64,000 nucleotides of DNA from Epiperipatus broadwayi (lineage: Eukaryota; Onychophora; Udeonychophora; Euonychophora; Peripatidae). The position numbers and the translations under genes are program-made. Where the stretch lies: NCBI GenBank assembly GCA_028023455.1, contig JAQFVV010000072.1, positions 3,742,501-3,806,500 of the forward strand, written 5' to 3'. This document shows positions 34,829 through 46,690 of the stretch, piece after piece (the stretch's first letter is position 1; every line of letters begins with the position of its first letter). The notes beneath the pieces are model-generated. The model worked only from the letters and a program-made list of their open reading frames with translations, did no database searches and was not told the DNA's origin.

Positions 34829-35445
34829 GTAAGTTCTTTCTTTCTCTTTTCTCCAGAAACCAAGCCAAGTCTTAGTTTTTTAATCTACTACTTTGCTGTG
34901 AATTAAGAAAAGCATATGATATACTCAGTAATAGGATCCCTTCACTAACTAATTACATTTTTTTTATTTATTGTGATACTTTTTCCAATTTTGTGGTATT
35001 AATAGCTGATTCTAAAACCCAAGATTCCAGAGTCAATTGGTGATTAAAGAATGTGGGGGGATATTAGTCTTGTTGAGTGAATGGAGTTGTTGAGCTCGAC
35101 TTGCAACTTGAACATTAAATAACAAACAAAACAAACATATAAATAGAAATCCTCCATGAACAGAGGGTATACATTTTGAAGTAATATTTATTTATCTAAT
35201 GGGGGAAAAAGTATTACAGTACCATTTAGAAATATTCATAGATTTATAAAAAAAAAAAAAAACATATACATAATATATAATGAGAAAATTCTCAACTCAA
35301 ATGGAATGCAATAGAATATTTATTCAAAAATAATTAAAAAAACAACTACTGCAGTAATTTTTCAAATAACAAGTTCTTGTATCTCTTATGACACTACTGT
35401 TTCAAGCCTATAGTTTTCTATAGATTCCATCTGATTTTTTAAAAA
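34829..35445. other. Non-coding, no recognised feature
   Basis: Nothing supported apart from the possible intron start. Confidence 0.5.
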
Positions 35446-35449
35446 CCTA

Positions 35450-35552
35450 TTTTTTTTTCATGTGTCATAGCATCGGCTGGGAAGCGAACCTGCTAACCCG
35501 GGACAACTGCTTGTAAAACAGCTGTGCTGACCTCTCGACCACCAACACTTGA
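35450..35552 (-). mobile_element. tRNA-derived SINE
   Basis: Minus strand: A box TGGTCGAGAGG (perfect), a 10-bp hairpin in the ACAGCTG...CAGTTGT region, B box GGTTCGCTTCC, body CCGATGCTATGACACATG and an A-run tail. It is the same family as 3050-3146 and 38881-38979. TSD not clear. Confidence 0.8.
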
Positions 35553-36490
35553 CTATTTATCCGCTAAAAATTACATATATGCATGTATCTTTCAATAACC
35601 GAAACCCATGTTATATATCAAACAGGTAATTTAGCTTTAGTTCATTGTAACAGGTATTAAATAGTCATAATTTAAGTATGACATTTTTTTTTTGTTTCTA
35701 ATTTGCAATTATAATTAAAAGATGGAAAGGGGAGGCAGAAGATGCCCCCACTCTGATGCATTAAGAAATAGATTCTGTTGGGGTATTTTTTTATATGGCA
35801 AAAGCAGTGAAGTAAATGTTTTTTTTTAATTTCAAAATGTATTCATATTTATATATTGCAAATATATTAGATTTATATAAAGATATTTTTAAAGTAAGCA
35901 TGTGAAGCTTTATCTAATCATTGCAAACTGACATGAGAATAAATATTAAATAATTCATTCATATATTGCTAATGATATCACTGTTTGTTTATTTTCCCTA
36001 ATATATATATATTTAGACATTTTCAATAAGCAAACACTATGCAAGTTGAAAAATACCCTAATAAATAACTTCTCTAAAGACCACTCAAATAAAGAGTTAA
36101 AATAGATACTTATTTTATTACATTTCGTTTAACAATTGGTTCCTTTCATTTTGTATTAAAAATAAAATAAATAATCAAACAATTCTCTTGCTCGGGAGTT
36201 CATAAGAAGTTCAAGTACTAGAAATAACAGAGCTGAACTCAGTTCATGGAGCTCAAGCTCCAAAGTCTGTCAATCTACTATAGGGTTTAACCAAACAGAG
36301 TATTCCTGCAATAATATTATCAGTATCTAAAAACACAATGATAGATAAGTAGGAAGTGTTTAATCTTTTTTGAATGACTGAAAATTTACATTTGATAATT
36401 AATTAAAAAATAAACCAGAATGCCTTCTACTAAGCATAAACATGCAAAGGGTACTATCATAATTTATGCATTTTTTTATATCCATCTAAT
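35553..36490. other. Non-coding, one possible old repeat
   Basis: 36180-36310 loosely matches 4890-5000 (GGGAGTTCATAAGAAGTTC, CTCCAAAGTC...CTACTATAG). Nothing else is supported. Confidence 0.45.
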
Positions 36491-36495
36491 TTAAG

Positions 36496-36645
36496 AGACC
36501 ACATGTGAGATGGATAGATGAAATAAGAAAGTGTGCAGGGGTGATATGGAGACGAGAAGCTAAAGTTCGGAAAAGATGGATTGAACTTGGAGAGACCTTC
36601 ATCCTGCAGTGGATTGATAATGGTTGATGATGATGATGAACCATT
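36496..36645 (+). pseudogene. RTE-type LINE, extreme 3' fragment
   Basis: Contains the end of the RTE reading frame (a R-W-I/M-D-E-I motif, then W-R-R-E-A, then R-W-I-E-L-G-E-T-F and LQWIDNG) and a TGATGATGATGA tail, typical of RTE-clade elements. It is the plus-strand counterpart of the 39765-39900 segment. It is heavily 5'-truncated, as usual for LINEs. Confidence 0.75.
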
Positions 36646-37320
36646 CAATTTAATCAATACTTTGAATGGATGCCCCACAGATAAACTGAATGTTTTGAAG
36701 GATTATTAGATTTATCCTAAATGCAAACATTATTTCTAGACAACATTATCATTTTCCAAGATGAAACTGCTTCAATTTACATAGTCCTTACAATCAAAAT
36801 TAATTTGGGGAACATGTCGATGGGTTTACACATGTTTACTCAATGATCTGTTGTAAATATTAATACAATTTATTGATATTTCTCAGAATAAAAATTGAGA
36901 CTTCTCTCCATATGTAATAACTCAAATTTTCTTTTTAACATTATTGAAATGTTATAGAATTTCATCAAATATACCATAAGCAGTTCATCTAAATAGAAGC
37001 CATATGCATATTAACAAACATGATATTTAAATATCTTTAATATTTTATCCAACATATACTTATAAGATGTTGTTAAAAGCATATAAACTTTTCTTATACT
37101 ACTTATATTGGAACTTTCATATATATATTTCTGTTCTCCTTTTTCATACTATTAATAAACCTAAATGTTTGAGAATAAAGATTTTTAATAGATGTGTTTT
37201 GGCAGTTCTTATTTGTGGATCTAAGATGTAGTCTTCAGATGACTCAACAATGTATAGAGAGATGTTTATTGGGAACAACAAAAAGGGATCGGAAAGGGAA
37301 ATAGTGTAGTTGAGACAACA
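36646..37320. other. Non-coding, no recognised feature
   Basis: Nothing supported. Confidence 0.5.
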
Positions 37321-37324
37321 ATCA

Positions 37325-37610
37325 GATATCATTAATGATATTGAAAGAATTATAAAATAAAAATGTATCTGGGGTGGACGTAAGGTGAAAAAATGCTAAT
37401 AGACAACTGAAGTCTTAAACTAGATGTCATCAAGAGATTATAAAAGACATAGTAAAAGATCAAGTATGATCTGGATGGATATATGGATATAATATTTTGC
37501 TGGAGTGATATGGAGGAAGTTATTGATTGAAAAACTGGGTTAATGTGGTGAAATCTTCTTCTGTGGTAGTTCAATAAAGGCTGAAAATGATCATGATAAA
37601 TATGACTGGA
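37325..37610 (+). pseudogene. Decayed RTE-type LINE 3' fragment
   Basis: Out-of-frame remnants are in the right order: GATATTGAAAGAATT, GGGGTGGACG, a GATAGTAAAAGATCAAG-like stretch, then ATATGGAGGAAG and a GGCTGAAAATGATCATGAT tail. The ordering matches the RTE copies at 36.5, 42.6 and 44.8 kb, but the copy is much older. Confidence 0.5.
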
Positions 37611-37619
37611 ATAACACTC

Positions 37620-38560
37620 AGCTTTTAAAATGTTAACTACTTCATATATGTAATTTGAGCTTAGATTTTAAATAATTTCCTTCAATATGTGTGTATATTT
37701 CCCTTTTCTTTTTCCGTATCTATATAATAGTTAAAATGAGAACAAAAATTAATAATCCATACCTTCTGAATACAATCCGAATGATGTGTGTGTGGTACAT
37801 GATTTAAATTTGATCAGTGTATGGAACAGATTGAAGGAAGAAGGCAACTAAATCTAGAATTATATAAAGTTCTACACATAATTACATAAATTAAAAAAGA
37901 AAAATATGAATTGATACAATTAAGTTGATCATAGACAATCACAGAATATTGAAAAGCTAATTACAATGAGAGGGGAAAAAAATCAGACTATTAATTTCAA
38001 AGAACAAGCAACAAGGCTAGATAGAGACAACTATGAAAACACTAATATTACATATATTGTTACAAACAAGCATTGGTAATTAAGCAATAATGAGAGAACA
38101 AAACTGACTTACAAAGCAAAAATCAATGCAATCTAGAGTTAAAAAATCTTCAGTAATATTAAAAAAGACAAGCTCGCTATTATGAAAAATGCTTTTGAAC
38201 TATTAAGCAGAAGTGGACAATTTTAACAATCTTTCCTTTATAATCCCTATTTCAAAGAAAATTAGAAACTCCTCTCTTTAAATATAATCTAAATTATTAT
38301 CTTGCAAGTTCTATATGCAGGTCAATAAAGCAACAATTTTATATTATTAACATCAATATTTTCACATGTGTGTAGATATATATTTGAGATGAACATTCAT
38401 TAAAAAAAAAAAAAAAATGTAGCAAAACAATTTTCCAAAATTGATCACCGCTACGTTGCCGTAAACAAGATTATAGGTAGTCAAATTTTACAAATTATTT
38501 TGTTCTATATATACACAGTTATATAATAAACAAATAACTGTGCTGTTAACTTATGAACTG
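37620..38560. other. Non-coding, no recognised feature
   Basis: Nothing supported; a short CTTTGTAATT-type AT-rich tract with A runs near 38400. Confidence 0.5.
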
Positions 38561-38564
38561 AAGA

Positions 38565-38850
38565 AATAGAAACTTAATAATATTTCTGGGATGTACTTTT
38601 CCCTAAAACACTCTCATGCAATGTAAACACTGGTTTCTATCTGCTTTTAACGCCTTGTGGAAGGATGTAATCATAAACTTATAACCAAGATATGCAAAAA
38701 AAAAAAATTATCAGACGGATATTAATAATTTTTATTAGTCATTCATTACACCAGAGATTATCCACTTAATGAATACTTCTGTAGAGTAATTTAGTGAAAT
38801 TGTACTACAGAAATGTTATTCATTAAGTGGTTAATCTGGAATCTCACAAA
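38565..38850 (-). repeat. Family B repeat lacking its ribozyme
   Basis: The family B landmarks are present: CTGGTTTCTATCTGCTTTTA, CGCCTTGTGGAAGGATGTAA, TCATTACACCAGAGATTATC. The segment that carries the ribozyme in other copies is replaced by a run of about 12 A at 38697-38708. The end 38765-38845 forms an imperfect hairpin (CCACTTAATGAATA paired with TATTCATTAAGTGG). Confidence 0.65.
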
Positions 38851-38880
38851 GCAACATCAAGTCTTGAAAGCATGTCTACA

Positions 38881-38979
38881 TTTTTTTTTCCCTCATGTGT
38901 CATAGCATCAGCCGGAAAACGAACCCACTAACCCGGGACAACTGCTTGTAAAGCAGCTGTCGCTGATCTCTCGACCACC
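38881..38979 (-). mobile_element. tRNA-derived SINE
   Basis: Minus strand: TGGTCGAGAGATC (A box), GCTGCTTTACAAGCAGT hairpin, GGGTTCGTTTTCC (B box, decayed), GATGCTATGACACATGAGG and a poly-A tail. It belongs to the same family as 35450-35552. Confidence 0.78.
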
Positions 38980-38999
38980 GATTATCAATTAAAAAAAAT

Positions 39000-39760
39000 T
39001 GAAAGCAATTTCAGCAGTTTTGGGTCATCATCCTTTTCAAATGCCTTTAGAAAAGATCAATTTCATATCAAATTGAAGACTTCAGTCTTATTTAAATATC
39101 ACAAAATATAACATTTTTAAGGCTAAAATTCAAATATCTGATTCAGAGGACTCATGACACACTTGCGCACGATACAGAATTATAATGTAGATGGCACTTT
39201 GAATATTCAATATCAATTTATTTCATACATTTATATATCACATAATTTTGTCTTGAGCATTATTGAGCTATAGTGAAATATTTGTGCTGTAATGTTATAT
39301 AGATTGTATTAGTGGTATTTAAATATGGCAATATTTTACTGATGCAAAGATAAGACTTCTCTATACACAGTACAAAAGAACAGTAGCTCAAATCACATCT
39401 TGCAGAGACTAGTTCAATTTTTCTGAGGATAGTGACTCACAATGATATACTTAAACCTTTAAAATTTTGATATTTCAATTTATCAAAGCTATGTATGATA
39501 CATTAAACTGATAGCAAGTACTAAATGATAATGAGTTATAATTTGATTATAGCAACTTATGACTTAATTATTTCAAACTACTTTTTGAGGAGAAAATGTT
39601 GCACGGGTACATGCAAACATACTTCGTGTTGAATAATATTTGAAGCCGCCATACTTTTCTGACTAACAAATGTAGTTCATCAAAGAATTTTGTATAGAGA
39701 ATTTATATGTCTATTAAAATATTATAAAAAAATTTGAATGTTAAAAGTAAGAAATTAGTA
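39000..39760. other. Non-coding, no recognised feature
   Basis: Nothing supported. Confidence 0.5.
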
Positions 39761-40497
39761 GTAGTCATTATCATCATCATCACCAACCATTATCAATCCA
39801 CTGCAGGATGAAGGTCTCTCCAAGTTCAATCCATCTTTTCCTATCTTTAGCTTCTCTTCTCCACATCACCCCTGCACACTTTCTTATTTCATCCATCCAT
39901 CTCACATGTGGTCTCTTTCTGGGTCTTTTACAATCTCTTGGAATCCAGTTTAAAATTTCAATTGGCCATCTATTATCATCTCTTCTAACAATATGTCCAA
40001 CCCAACTCCACTTCAGACTTTTAAGTTTTTCTATGATATCAGTAACACCTGTTTGTTCTCTTACCCATACATTGCATTTTCAATCCCTTCTTGTTACTCC
40101 CAACATGCATCTCTCCATACTTCTTTGAGTGGTCTGAAGTCTCTGTATTGCTCTTCTATTAAGTGTCAAAGTCTCGGATCCATAAGTAAGAACTGGCAAA
40201 ACACATTTATTAAAAATCTTCCTTTTCAAATACATAGGCATATTTCCTTTTAGTATCAAGTTATTTCTACCAAAAGCACTCCAACCAAGTTTAATTCTAT
40301 GATTAATTTCATGTTATATTTCCATCTGTATTAATAATCTGACCAAGGTATTTGTAACTATTAACTTCTTCTAACTCATCATAATCAATCTTTATTTTCA
40401 TATTTTGAGAAAATCTATTAAACATTACTTTAGTCTTTCTAACATTTATCTTTAGTCCTACTTTTATCTGATAACTCCTGCAACATTTCCTGTAGCT

Positions 40498-40697
40498 CTA
40501 AAGCATTATTTGCAAAAAAAAAAAAACTACATCAACTGCAAAATCTAAATGACTTAAATCTCCATTTACTTTCACTCCTTTAGCTTTCCATTTTAATCCA
40601 CAAAATACTTCTTGCAGCTCTGCTGTAAAAAGTTTTGAAGATATGGAGTCACCCTGTCTTACACCCTTTTCAATGTTGATTTTCCTACTATCATTAT
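40498..40697 (-). pseudogene. RTE reverse transcriptase, motifs B and C part
   Basis: Frame with KGVRQGDSISSKLF (motif B) and LDFAVDVVFF. The latter is the catalytic motif C, normally F-A-D-D, with the first Asp replaced by Val. This would abolish catalysis even if the frame were intact. Confidence 0.78.
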
Positions 40698-40948
40698 AAT
40701 ACATTAAAGATCAGCCTTTTCCAAGCTATTGTGTATACGCTTTTTACGAGTGTTAATAATAAATGAATCCTTTCACTCCCAACACAAGATATAGTATTTA
40801 GGAAAGAACAAAATGAATCCACTTATTCTTTCCAACCCAAATGCTTATATATGGGCAAATCTTAAGTACTGGAAGTGAAAGCGTGAGGATAGACCACTCA
40901 CTTTAAATTACTGTTTACGATGTCTGAATGAATGATGTTGATGAAATT
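40698..40948 (-). mobile_element. 337-family fragment inserted in an RTE element, 5-bp TSD
   Basis: The 251-bp insert matches the 17.7-kb units (AGTGTTAATAATAAATGAAT, TCTGAATGAATGATG). It is bounded by ATTAT at 40693-40697 and 40949-40953. Removing it with one ATTAT joins two parts of the reverse-transcriptase frame without a shift. In the minus orientation its 3' end falls just after GGCTGATCTTTAATG, the same place as in the 17.7- and 57-kb insertions, and the 5' part is missing. This shows the family is a mobile retroposon and not just a satellite. Confidence 0.85.
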
Positions 40949-41146
40949 ATTATGTAATCTAATTGTTGCTGTTGCATTTTTATAAATATTCTTTAAAATA
41001 TGACAATATCCTGGATCTACACCTTGATGATCCAATGCTTTAATCACTGAAAAAATGTTTATAGAATCAAATGCCTTTTCATAGTCGACAAATCCTAAGC
41101 ATAATGGCAACTCATATTCATTTGTCCTTTCTATAATTTCTCTCAA
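40898..41146 (-). pseudogene. RTE reverse transcriptase, motif A part
   Basis: The frame contains ELPLCLGFVDYEKAFDSI (the F-x-D-Y-x-K-A-F-D motif A of RTE reverse transcriptases) and ALDHQGVDPGY. From about 40948 downwards the frame runs into the inserted 337-family sequence, so its last residues are not RTE. It is the template-binding, metal-coordinating part of the polymerase; the broken frame implies no product. Confidence 0.78.
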
Positions 41147-41490
41147 TACCTGATATGATCTACAGCACTAAAACCACTTTTAAATCCAGCTTGTTCTCTT
41201 GGTTGATGGAAATTCAGTGTTTTCTGTAGACGAGTTGTAATTATCTTAGTAAAAATTTTGTATAAAACTGATAAGACTGAGAAGTCTGTAATTTTTAATA
41301 TCTTCTTTGTCACCCTTTTTAAATATTAATATTATTACTGCATTCTTCCAATCATCTGGTACATCTTTATCATTTAGACATTTGGTATATAACTTTGCTA
41401 AAAAAATTCATCATGCTCTCTGTTTTTCTAATGAACAGTACATCTTCATTCTACTGTTTTCTGGAATAATTCAAGTTTCTTTTTTGATTA

Positions 41491-42230
41491 ATCTCTTTTA
41501 TTTGACTACATTAAACTATTTTAACTTCTACTTCCTCTGTAATGCAAATTAACTTAATATTTTAGTTTATTTTATGTTAAATTTTATTAAATCTGATTCT
41601 AGTATTACAAATATAAATCTATATATATCAGAAATTTTATTGTAAGTTTCTGCATTTTTATAATTTTCAGTTTTGATATAATGCTGCATAGTACCCATTA
41701 AAAATAGGCCTTGTATCCTAAAATTATGCCATTTGGCATTGGTAGTTGTCTGAAATAGTTTCATTCTGTGACATGTTTTTAACTAACACTTTGCTGCAAC
41801 ATAAAAAACTGAAAATTATTTATAAAAACATATAGAAAATTCCTATTAAATTTCTAACATTGAAATTTATAAGTCTATGAAAATCTATTTTACAACTTAA
41901 TTAAATGAATGCTCAATTGTAAATATTTCTATAGGCACCCCACACTTCTGATATCTTAGTTAATAAATATCCAATTATCTGCATAGACTTTGGATGTTTC
42001 TTGGCTCTAAACTCAGAGATAAAAGCTATTAAAAGGACCATACTGGCTAAAGATATGCACTATAAATAGTAACCATTCCCCATCAATAAACATTTTACTT
42101 TTAAATAGACCAACATTCATTGACAGTGCTGTAAATGAAGTCTGCTTCCGTCTAAATTACATATATAAAAACACTATATTATTTAATATTTACATAATAA
42201 ATCAATATTAGTGTATTGTAAATATTAGTA
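41491..42230. other. Non-coding, no recognised feature
   Basis: Nothing supported upstream of the truncated RTE copy. Confidence 0.5.
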
Positions 42231-42240
42231 TATTGTAAAT

Positions 42241-42395
42241 GCCAACTGAGGAGTGCTGGTTCAGCATGAATTACGAATAATGGAGATCATTTATCTTTTT
42301 TCACATGTGTGTAGTTATGTGTATCAGTTATATAAGATGGAGTGGATAGCTGAAGAAAGCTTGAAAGTCGGTAATCAAATCCCCTTTAAATATAT
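42241..42395 (+). repeat. Family A repeat, 5'-truncated at the ribozyme
   Basis: It begins inside stem I (GCCAA) and has CTGAGGA (a permitted variant of CUGANGA), stem II GTGCT/AGCAT with GGTTC, but GAAT in place of GAAA, followed by the stem I 3' arm and the tRNA-like tail (GTGTATCAGTTATATAAGAT, GTGGATAGCTGAAGAAAGC). Its outer stem I 5' arm is missing. Confidence 0.65.
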
Positions 42396-42589
42396 CTTAA
42401 CATTTACATTGTAATATTAATTGGAATGACCAGAAAATGTGGAGTGGTCATTATGAATATGCTCTGCCTGCTTCACTAAAAGCCACAATAAAAACAAAGA
42501 GCACAAAGATTGAAATGTGAAAAGATAAATATTGGAAGTAACAAAAAAGAAATCAAACGTGAAATATATGAGTGAGCAATGAAATTGAC

Positions 42590-42835
42590 GTTACTGACAT
42601 AATTAAAAGAATTAAGAGGATTAAATAGAACTACGCTAGACATGTTGCCAAAAGAGATGATAATAGATAGACAATCAAAGAGTTAAAACTGGATCCCAAA
42701 AGACTCTAGAAGACAAAGAAAAGATCATACTTAAGATAGATGGATGAGATAAGGAATGATATGGAGAAGAGAAACTGAAATAAATTTTAAAAAATTATCC
42801 AAAATCGGATTGTCCACCATTGAAAATGATATACA
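42590..42835 (+). pseudogene. Decayed RTE-type LINE 3' fragment
   Basis: In-order remnants on the plus strand: VTDIIKRIKR, then RHVAKRDDNR, then a PKRL and MDEIRNDMEKRN stretch. These match the RTE C-terminus in the 39.8-kb copy, with stops throughout. Confidence 0.6.
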
Positions 42836-42839
42836 GTGT

Positions 42840-44805
42840 ATGCTCCATATCGCAAGTATAATTTAATTAAAATTGTTACTAATATAAACACAAAATGTCT
42901 GTATCTAGAAAACACACACACATATATATAAATTTTTAAGTATTTCTAAATTTCAACATGTTCCACGGCCAAATAATTGCACCAACTCTACAGAGTAATT
43001 ATATACATGGTTATGTGGGTAACAGATAAATAATTAAATATAATGTAGTTAATTATATATATATACAAAAAAAAAAATTCAAATCAACAAAGAAAAATTA
43101 AGACTAGAGATATCAAAGTTATGGAGTCTTCAAATGTAATCAACCTTGAGTTTATTTGTTCTCTAACTCTTGCTGAAATCTCATTAGAGTTGAAGCTTTG
43201 TATATATCTTTTCTTTAAAAAAAGAAGACTCATTAAAATTTAATGCAATCTACTAAATCAAAACTCTGTGAATAAAAAATTATAAAATGCCTAAAGGTTT
43301 TTTTTTTTTAAGCTTACAATTCCCTTTCTACTATTGGCTTATCTCGCAAATTTTTATAAAATGTAATATCAAAGTATTTCCAGAATAAGAGAAATATAGT
43401 TTTATACTTTTTTTTTTTTAATGAATTAGATTTCATTCGATAAGAATCATGTTAGTAATAGTAATATAATGATTGAATGGCCGATATAAAGCAATTTAAA
43501 TTAAAAATGTTCAAAATACGGAATACTAGGATTATTATTATTATTTATTCAAGGTTGACAGTATTCGTGGCAGGCCTGAAGCGATTGCTATTTAGTATAA
43601 AAGCTTTGTGATACTCGCTAGATAGTGCGTTGCTACCTAAGACATCTTTATAAATTTACCTTTCAGAATTTGGTTCACAGATATAACGAGAGATTGTTTT
43701 TTTTTTTTTGTTTGTTTGTTTTTAAATTTTTGGGTTAGTCATATATAATAAGACACTTAACGTTTAGTTCAAATTACTAATAAACTAAATTGTAAAAAGA
43801 TAATAAGAAATAGCGGTTACCGCTATCAGTAATCAAAACTAATATCTTGGTAATATTCTGTAGCTTGATAATTTACATTAGCCTGCCTTAATAACAGGGA
43901 ATTTAACCCATATACATAAATACATTATAACTGTATATTCGTGAGGTCATTATATGCAATTTTAGCACAAAAATAATTCTATAAATTCTGCAAAATATGT
44001 ACATAAATTGCAATAGTACGATAATGTGTTTATGTAATTTAAGATTCATAAAAATTAAAACTTTCTATGGACAAAGAAGAACTTCAACCTAAATGAGAGA
44101 GAGGAGGGAGCAACGAGAAAGAAAAGTATTTAAATATAGAATCAGAAAAATGACTACGTGGATTATTTTACTTTCTCTGCTCCGAGATAATGTAAGATGG
44201 GCTTAAATAAAGGAGCATTGTAATAATAAACAAAAAGAAATGAGAGCATTAAGAGTTATTTTTCTTACCTCCAAAAAATAAATAAATAATTAATACTAAT
44301 GAAATAAATAAATTCATATTAAAATTTGAAAATATTAAATAATGTTTAGTTAAAATAAAATAATACAGCTAATTGAAAAACAAACTATTAAGAAATAGAT
44401 GACGGAATTTATCAAAGAAATATAACAAACAAGTTAATTAAGATGGAAATAATAATTAAAACACAACATAGGAATAAAGACATAAGTATTTTTTTTGTGT
44501 GAGCTCACCTATGTCATTGGAGTGAAGGAAATGATTGCTGCAATACAGAATTTTTGCGAAGTTGGTAGAGAACAAGCCTAAATTGCAGCAAAACTAGTTA
44601 CAATATGTATTATATGTTTAAGTAGATGATACCCCTTCAGTCCTAAGATGTTCTAACACCAGTGGCATAATTATTATGAAGCCAACCATGGTAATTAATG
44701 CACATGGAGTGCTAGGTTTTAGAGACTTCCTTTCTATATATATATATATTCAAAAAGGAATATTATAAATGAGATAATAGATATACAGTTGGAATCTTAA
44801 ATTGG
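42840..44805. other. Non-coding, no recognised feature
   Basis: AT-rich with several poly-T and poly-A runs. No gene, RNA or element was recognised. Confidence 0.5.
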
Positions 44806-44810
44806 ATTCT

Positions 44811-44955
44811 GAGATATTGCAAAAAAAGACCTAGAAAAAGACCACATATGAGATGAATGGATGAAATAATGGTAATGTGGAGAAGAGAGGCAAGAACTTG
44901 GAGAGACCTTCATCCTGCAGTGGATCGATAATGGTTGAAAATGATGGTGATATTA
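44811..44955 (+). pseudogene. RTE-type LINE, extreme 3' fragment
   Basis: Carries RPRKRPHMR-like, WRREAR and LGETFILQWIDNG-type wording before a GAAAATGATGGTGATAT tail. It is parallel to 36496-36645, with a small internal deletion between the WRR and LGET parts. Confidence 0.7.
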
Positions 44956-44999
44956 TAAGTACTAAAAAGAGTTCTTTTTTAAAAATTTGTGTAGGAGCC

Positions 45000-46150
45000 C
45001 AAAATTACTATGAAAATTTCAATCATCAGAAATAACATAATTGATATGCATTCCATGAATCTTAGTTTTCGAGTCTGCCACTTTATCAATGTAGCAGCAC
45101 ACTAATATTATAATTATATTTTAATTAATATAAAATATTCATACTTTAAAAAGTGGGAGCTCTTTTCAGCTTTTTTAATGAAAAAAAAACATCTTTTAGT
45201 CCACTAGAGGGAGCCTAGGACTCCAGTTTTCACTGTTTCAGGCTCCCTGTTTTGTTCACCAAAGTCATAGTCCATTGTTGGATTCATAGAAGAAAAGTTT
45301 ACCAAAATGTAAGTGAATATCTGTTTTAGTGTTTTTCATCTTTAGAAGAAGTTTTGGAACAGTTTTCACTCAATGATAATTGAAATTATCTATCATTCCG
45401 TTTTATGCAAATGGATGCCATTAGAAATAGACAAAAGCTAGCTTAAGTAATTCTTAGAATCATTAGAATATTATAAACCTTTTAAAAATAATTTTAAATG
45501 AAACCAAATAATTCTAAATGAATAGACACTAGAAATCCTAATTTTATTGATAGAATAAATAGGAAATTTATTTGGACATCAAATCCTATAGAAAATGTGG
45601 AATATAATATGTTAACAATGATGGTTTTAGGAAATTTATCTTTGCATCAGATTTTATCAGTATTAAACAAGTTTTAAATGTTAATTCAATCTCAATTTTA
45701 GAAATGAACATTATAGAACATAGCCTAAGTTATCTCCCTGCACAAAAATCAGATTTCTCCGATGATCAGAACAGAAGTTATTACCCACCCCCCTCCAGTG
45801 GATTGGGGGCCATAAAAAATTTTCAAATCAACATAGAATTACAATGAAGTAATTCCTGAGCTAAAAAAAAATAATGATTTAAAGACAAAAATGAGTACAA
45901 ATGATGTTTTAGACCTAAACAGACATTGAAGCTGCAAAATTATTCATACTCTTTTAAGCAATAATTATTGAGAAATTTTCCAAGGTTTAACAACAAACTT
46001 TCAGATTATACTTGAATCATTGATTACTAATCAAGATCTGAAATTCAATCAAAAGAAGCAGGATCCAATTAGTATCGACAAAAATCACTGTGAACCCTGA
46101 AGGACTTTGGTTGGTGGGTTAAACAGCTATTGTGAACAGTTGCAGACACA
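45000..46150. other. Non-coding, no recognised feature
   Basis: No gene or element boundary is supported. Confidence 0.45.
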
Positions 46151-46159
46151 TGAGTTTGA

Positions 46160-46690
46160 TAATGATTAAGGGCAGATGTTCAGCTCCATTGACCTTAGGG
46201 TGCAAGATGATATCACTGGATGCTAGACACTCCGGTTAGAAATATCTTTGTAACAGTAATAGAGTTTTGTTGTAATATTTGTGGGCAGGGGTCTGCACTC
46301 CTCATTTTCTTCCACAGGGGTTGATGATGGCAGTCATTGGGGGTCAGGTTTATGGGTGTGGGCTGGTGATGATTATTGCCGCTACCCATAAAACCTGCTG
46401 GGAGGGTACAGGGTCAAAGTTTTCAGCACCTTTTCTGCTCTGATGGGCTGCTGCGCCTCTTTGATGGACTGTTTTTGGGCAGTGCAGATATGTGCTCATC
46501 CATGTATAGATACACATTAAGCAAAATTATACAACCCTTTTATGGATATATTTGTTATCGAGCATATGTACTTTGTAAACCTGGTCAATAATTGTTTTGC
46601 CTTGTAACATTGAACACTTTGTAATCCTCCATGGGTAAGTGTACCCGATAATTTTTTTATAATCTTTTGACTAATAAAGATTACTTTTGA
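46160..46690 (+). other. GC-richer island of unknown origin, possible LINE 3' end
   Basis: The stretch about 46280-46480 is clearly less AT-rich than its surroundings and G/T-rich. A 71-residue plus frame (46376-46591) has no recognisable domain. The block ends with TTTTGACTAATAAAGATTAC, which resembles the polyadenylation end of a LINE. The origin is not established. Confidence 0.35.

Larger units (their letters stand above)
39765..41490 (-). mobile_element. RTE-type LINE, 5'-truncated, interrupted by a 337-family insertion
   Basis: Reading on the minus strand from about 41490, the order is a DDWKNA motif, FKKGDKEDI and NYR (reverse transcriptase start), REQAGFKSGFSAVDHI-like wording split between frames, YEKAFDS, then the insertion at 40698-40948, GVRQGDSISSKLF, LDFAVDVVFF, and finally the RTE C-terminus with MERCMLG, WSWVGH, PRDCKR, RWMDEIRK and a TGATGATGATGATAATG tail. 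These wordings are typical of the RTE clade, whose short elements end in such trinucleotide repeats. The frame is broken many times. The endonuclease part is missing. It supplied no activity in its current state. Confidence 0.82.

Noticed and set aside
39808-40253. Plus-strand ORFs of 106 and 86 residues
   Set aside because: Antisense shadows of the RTE C-terminal coding region on the minus strand.
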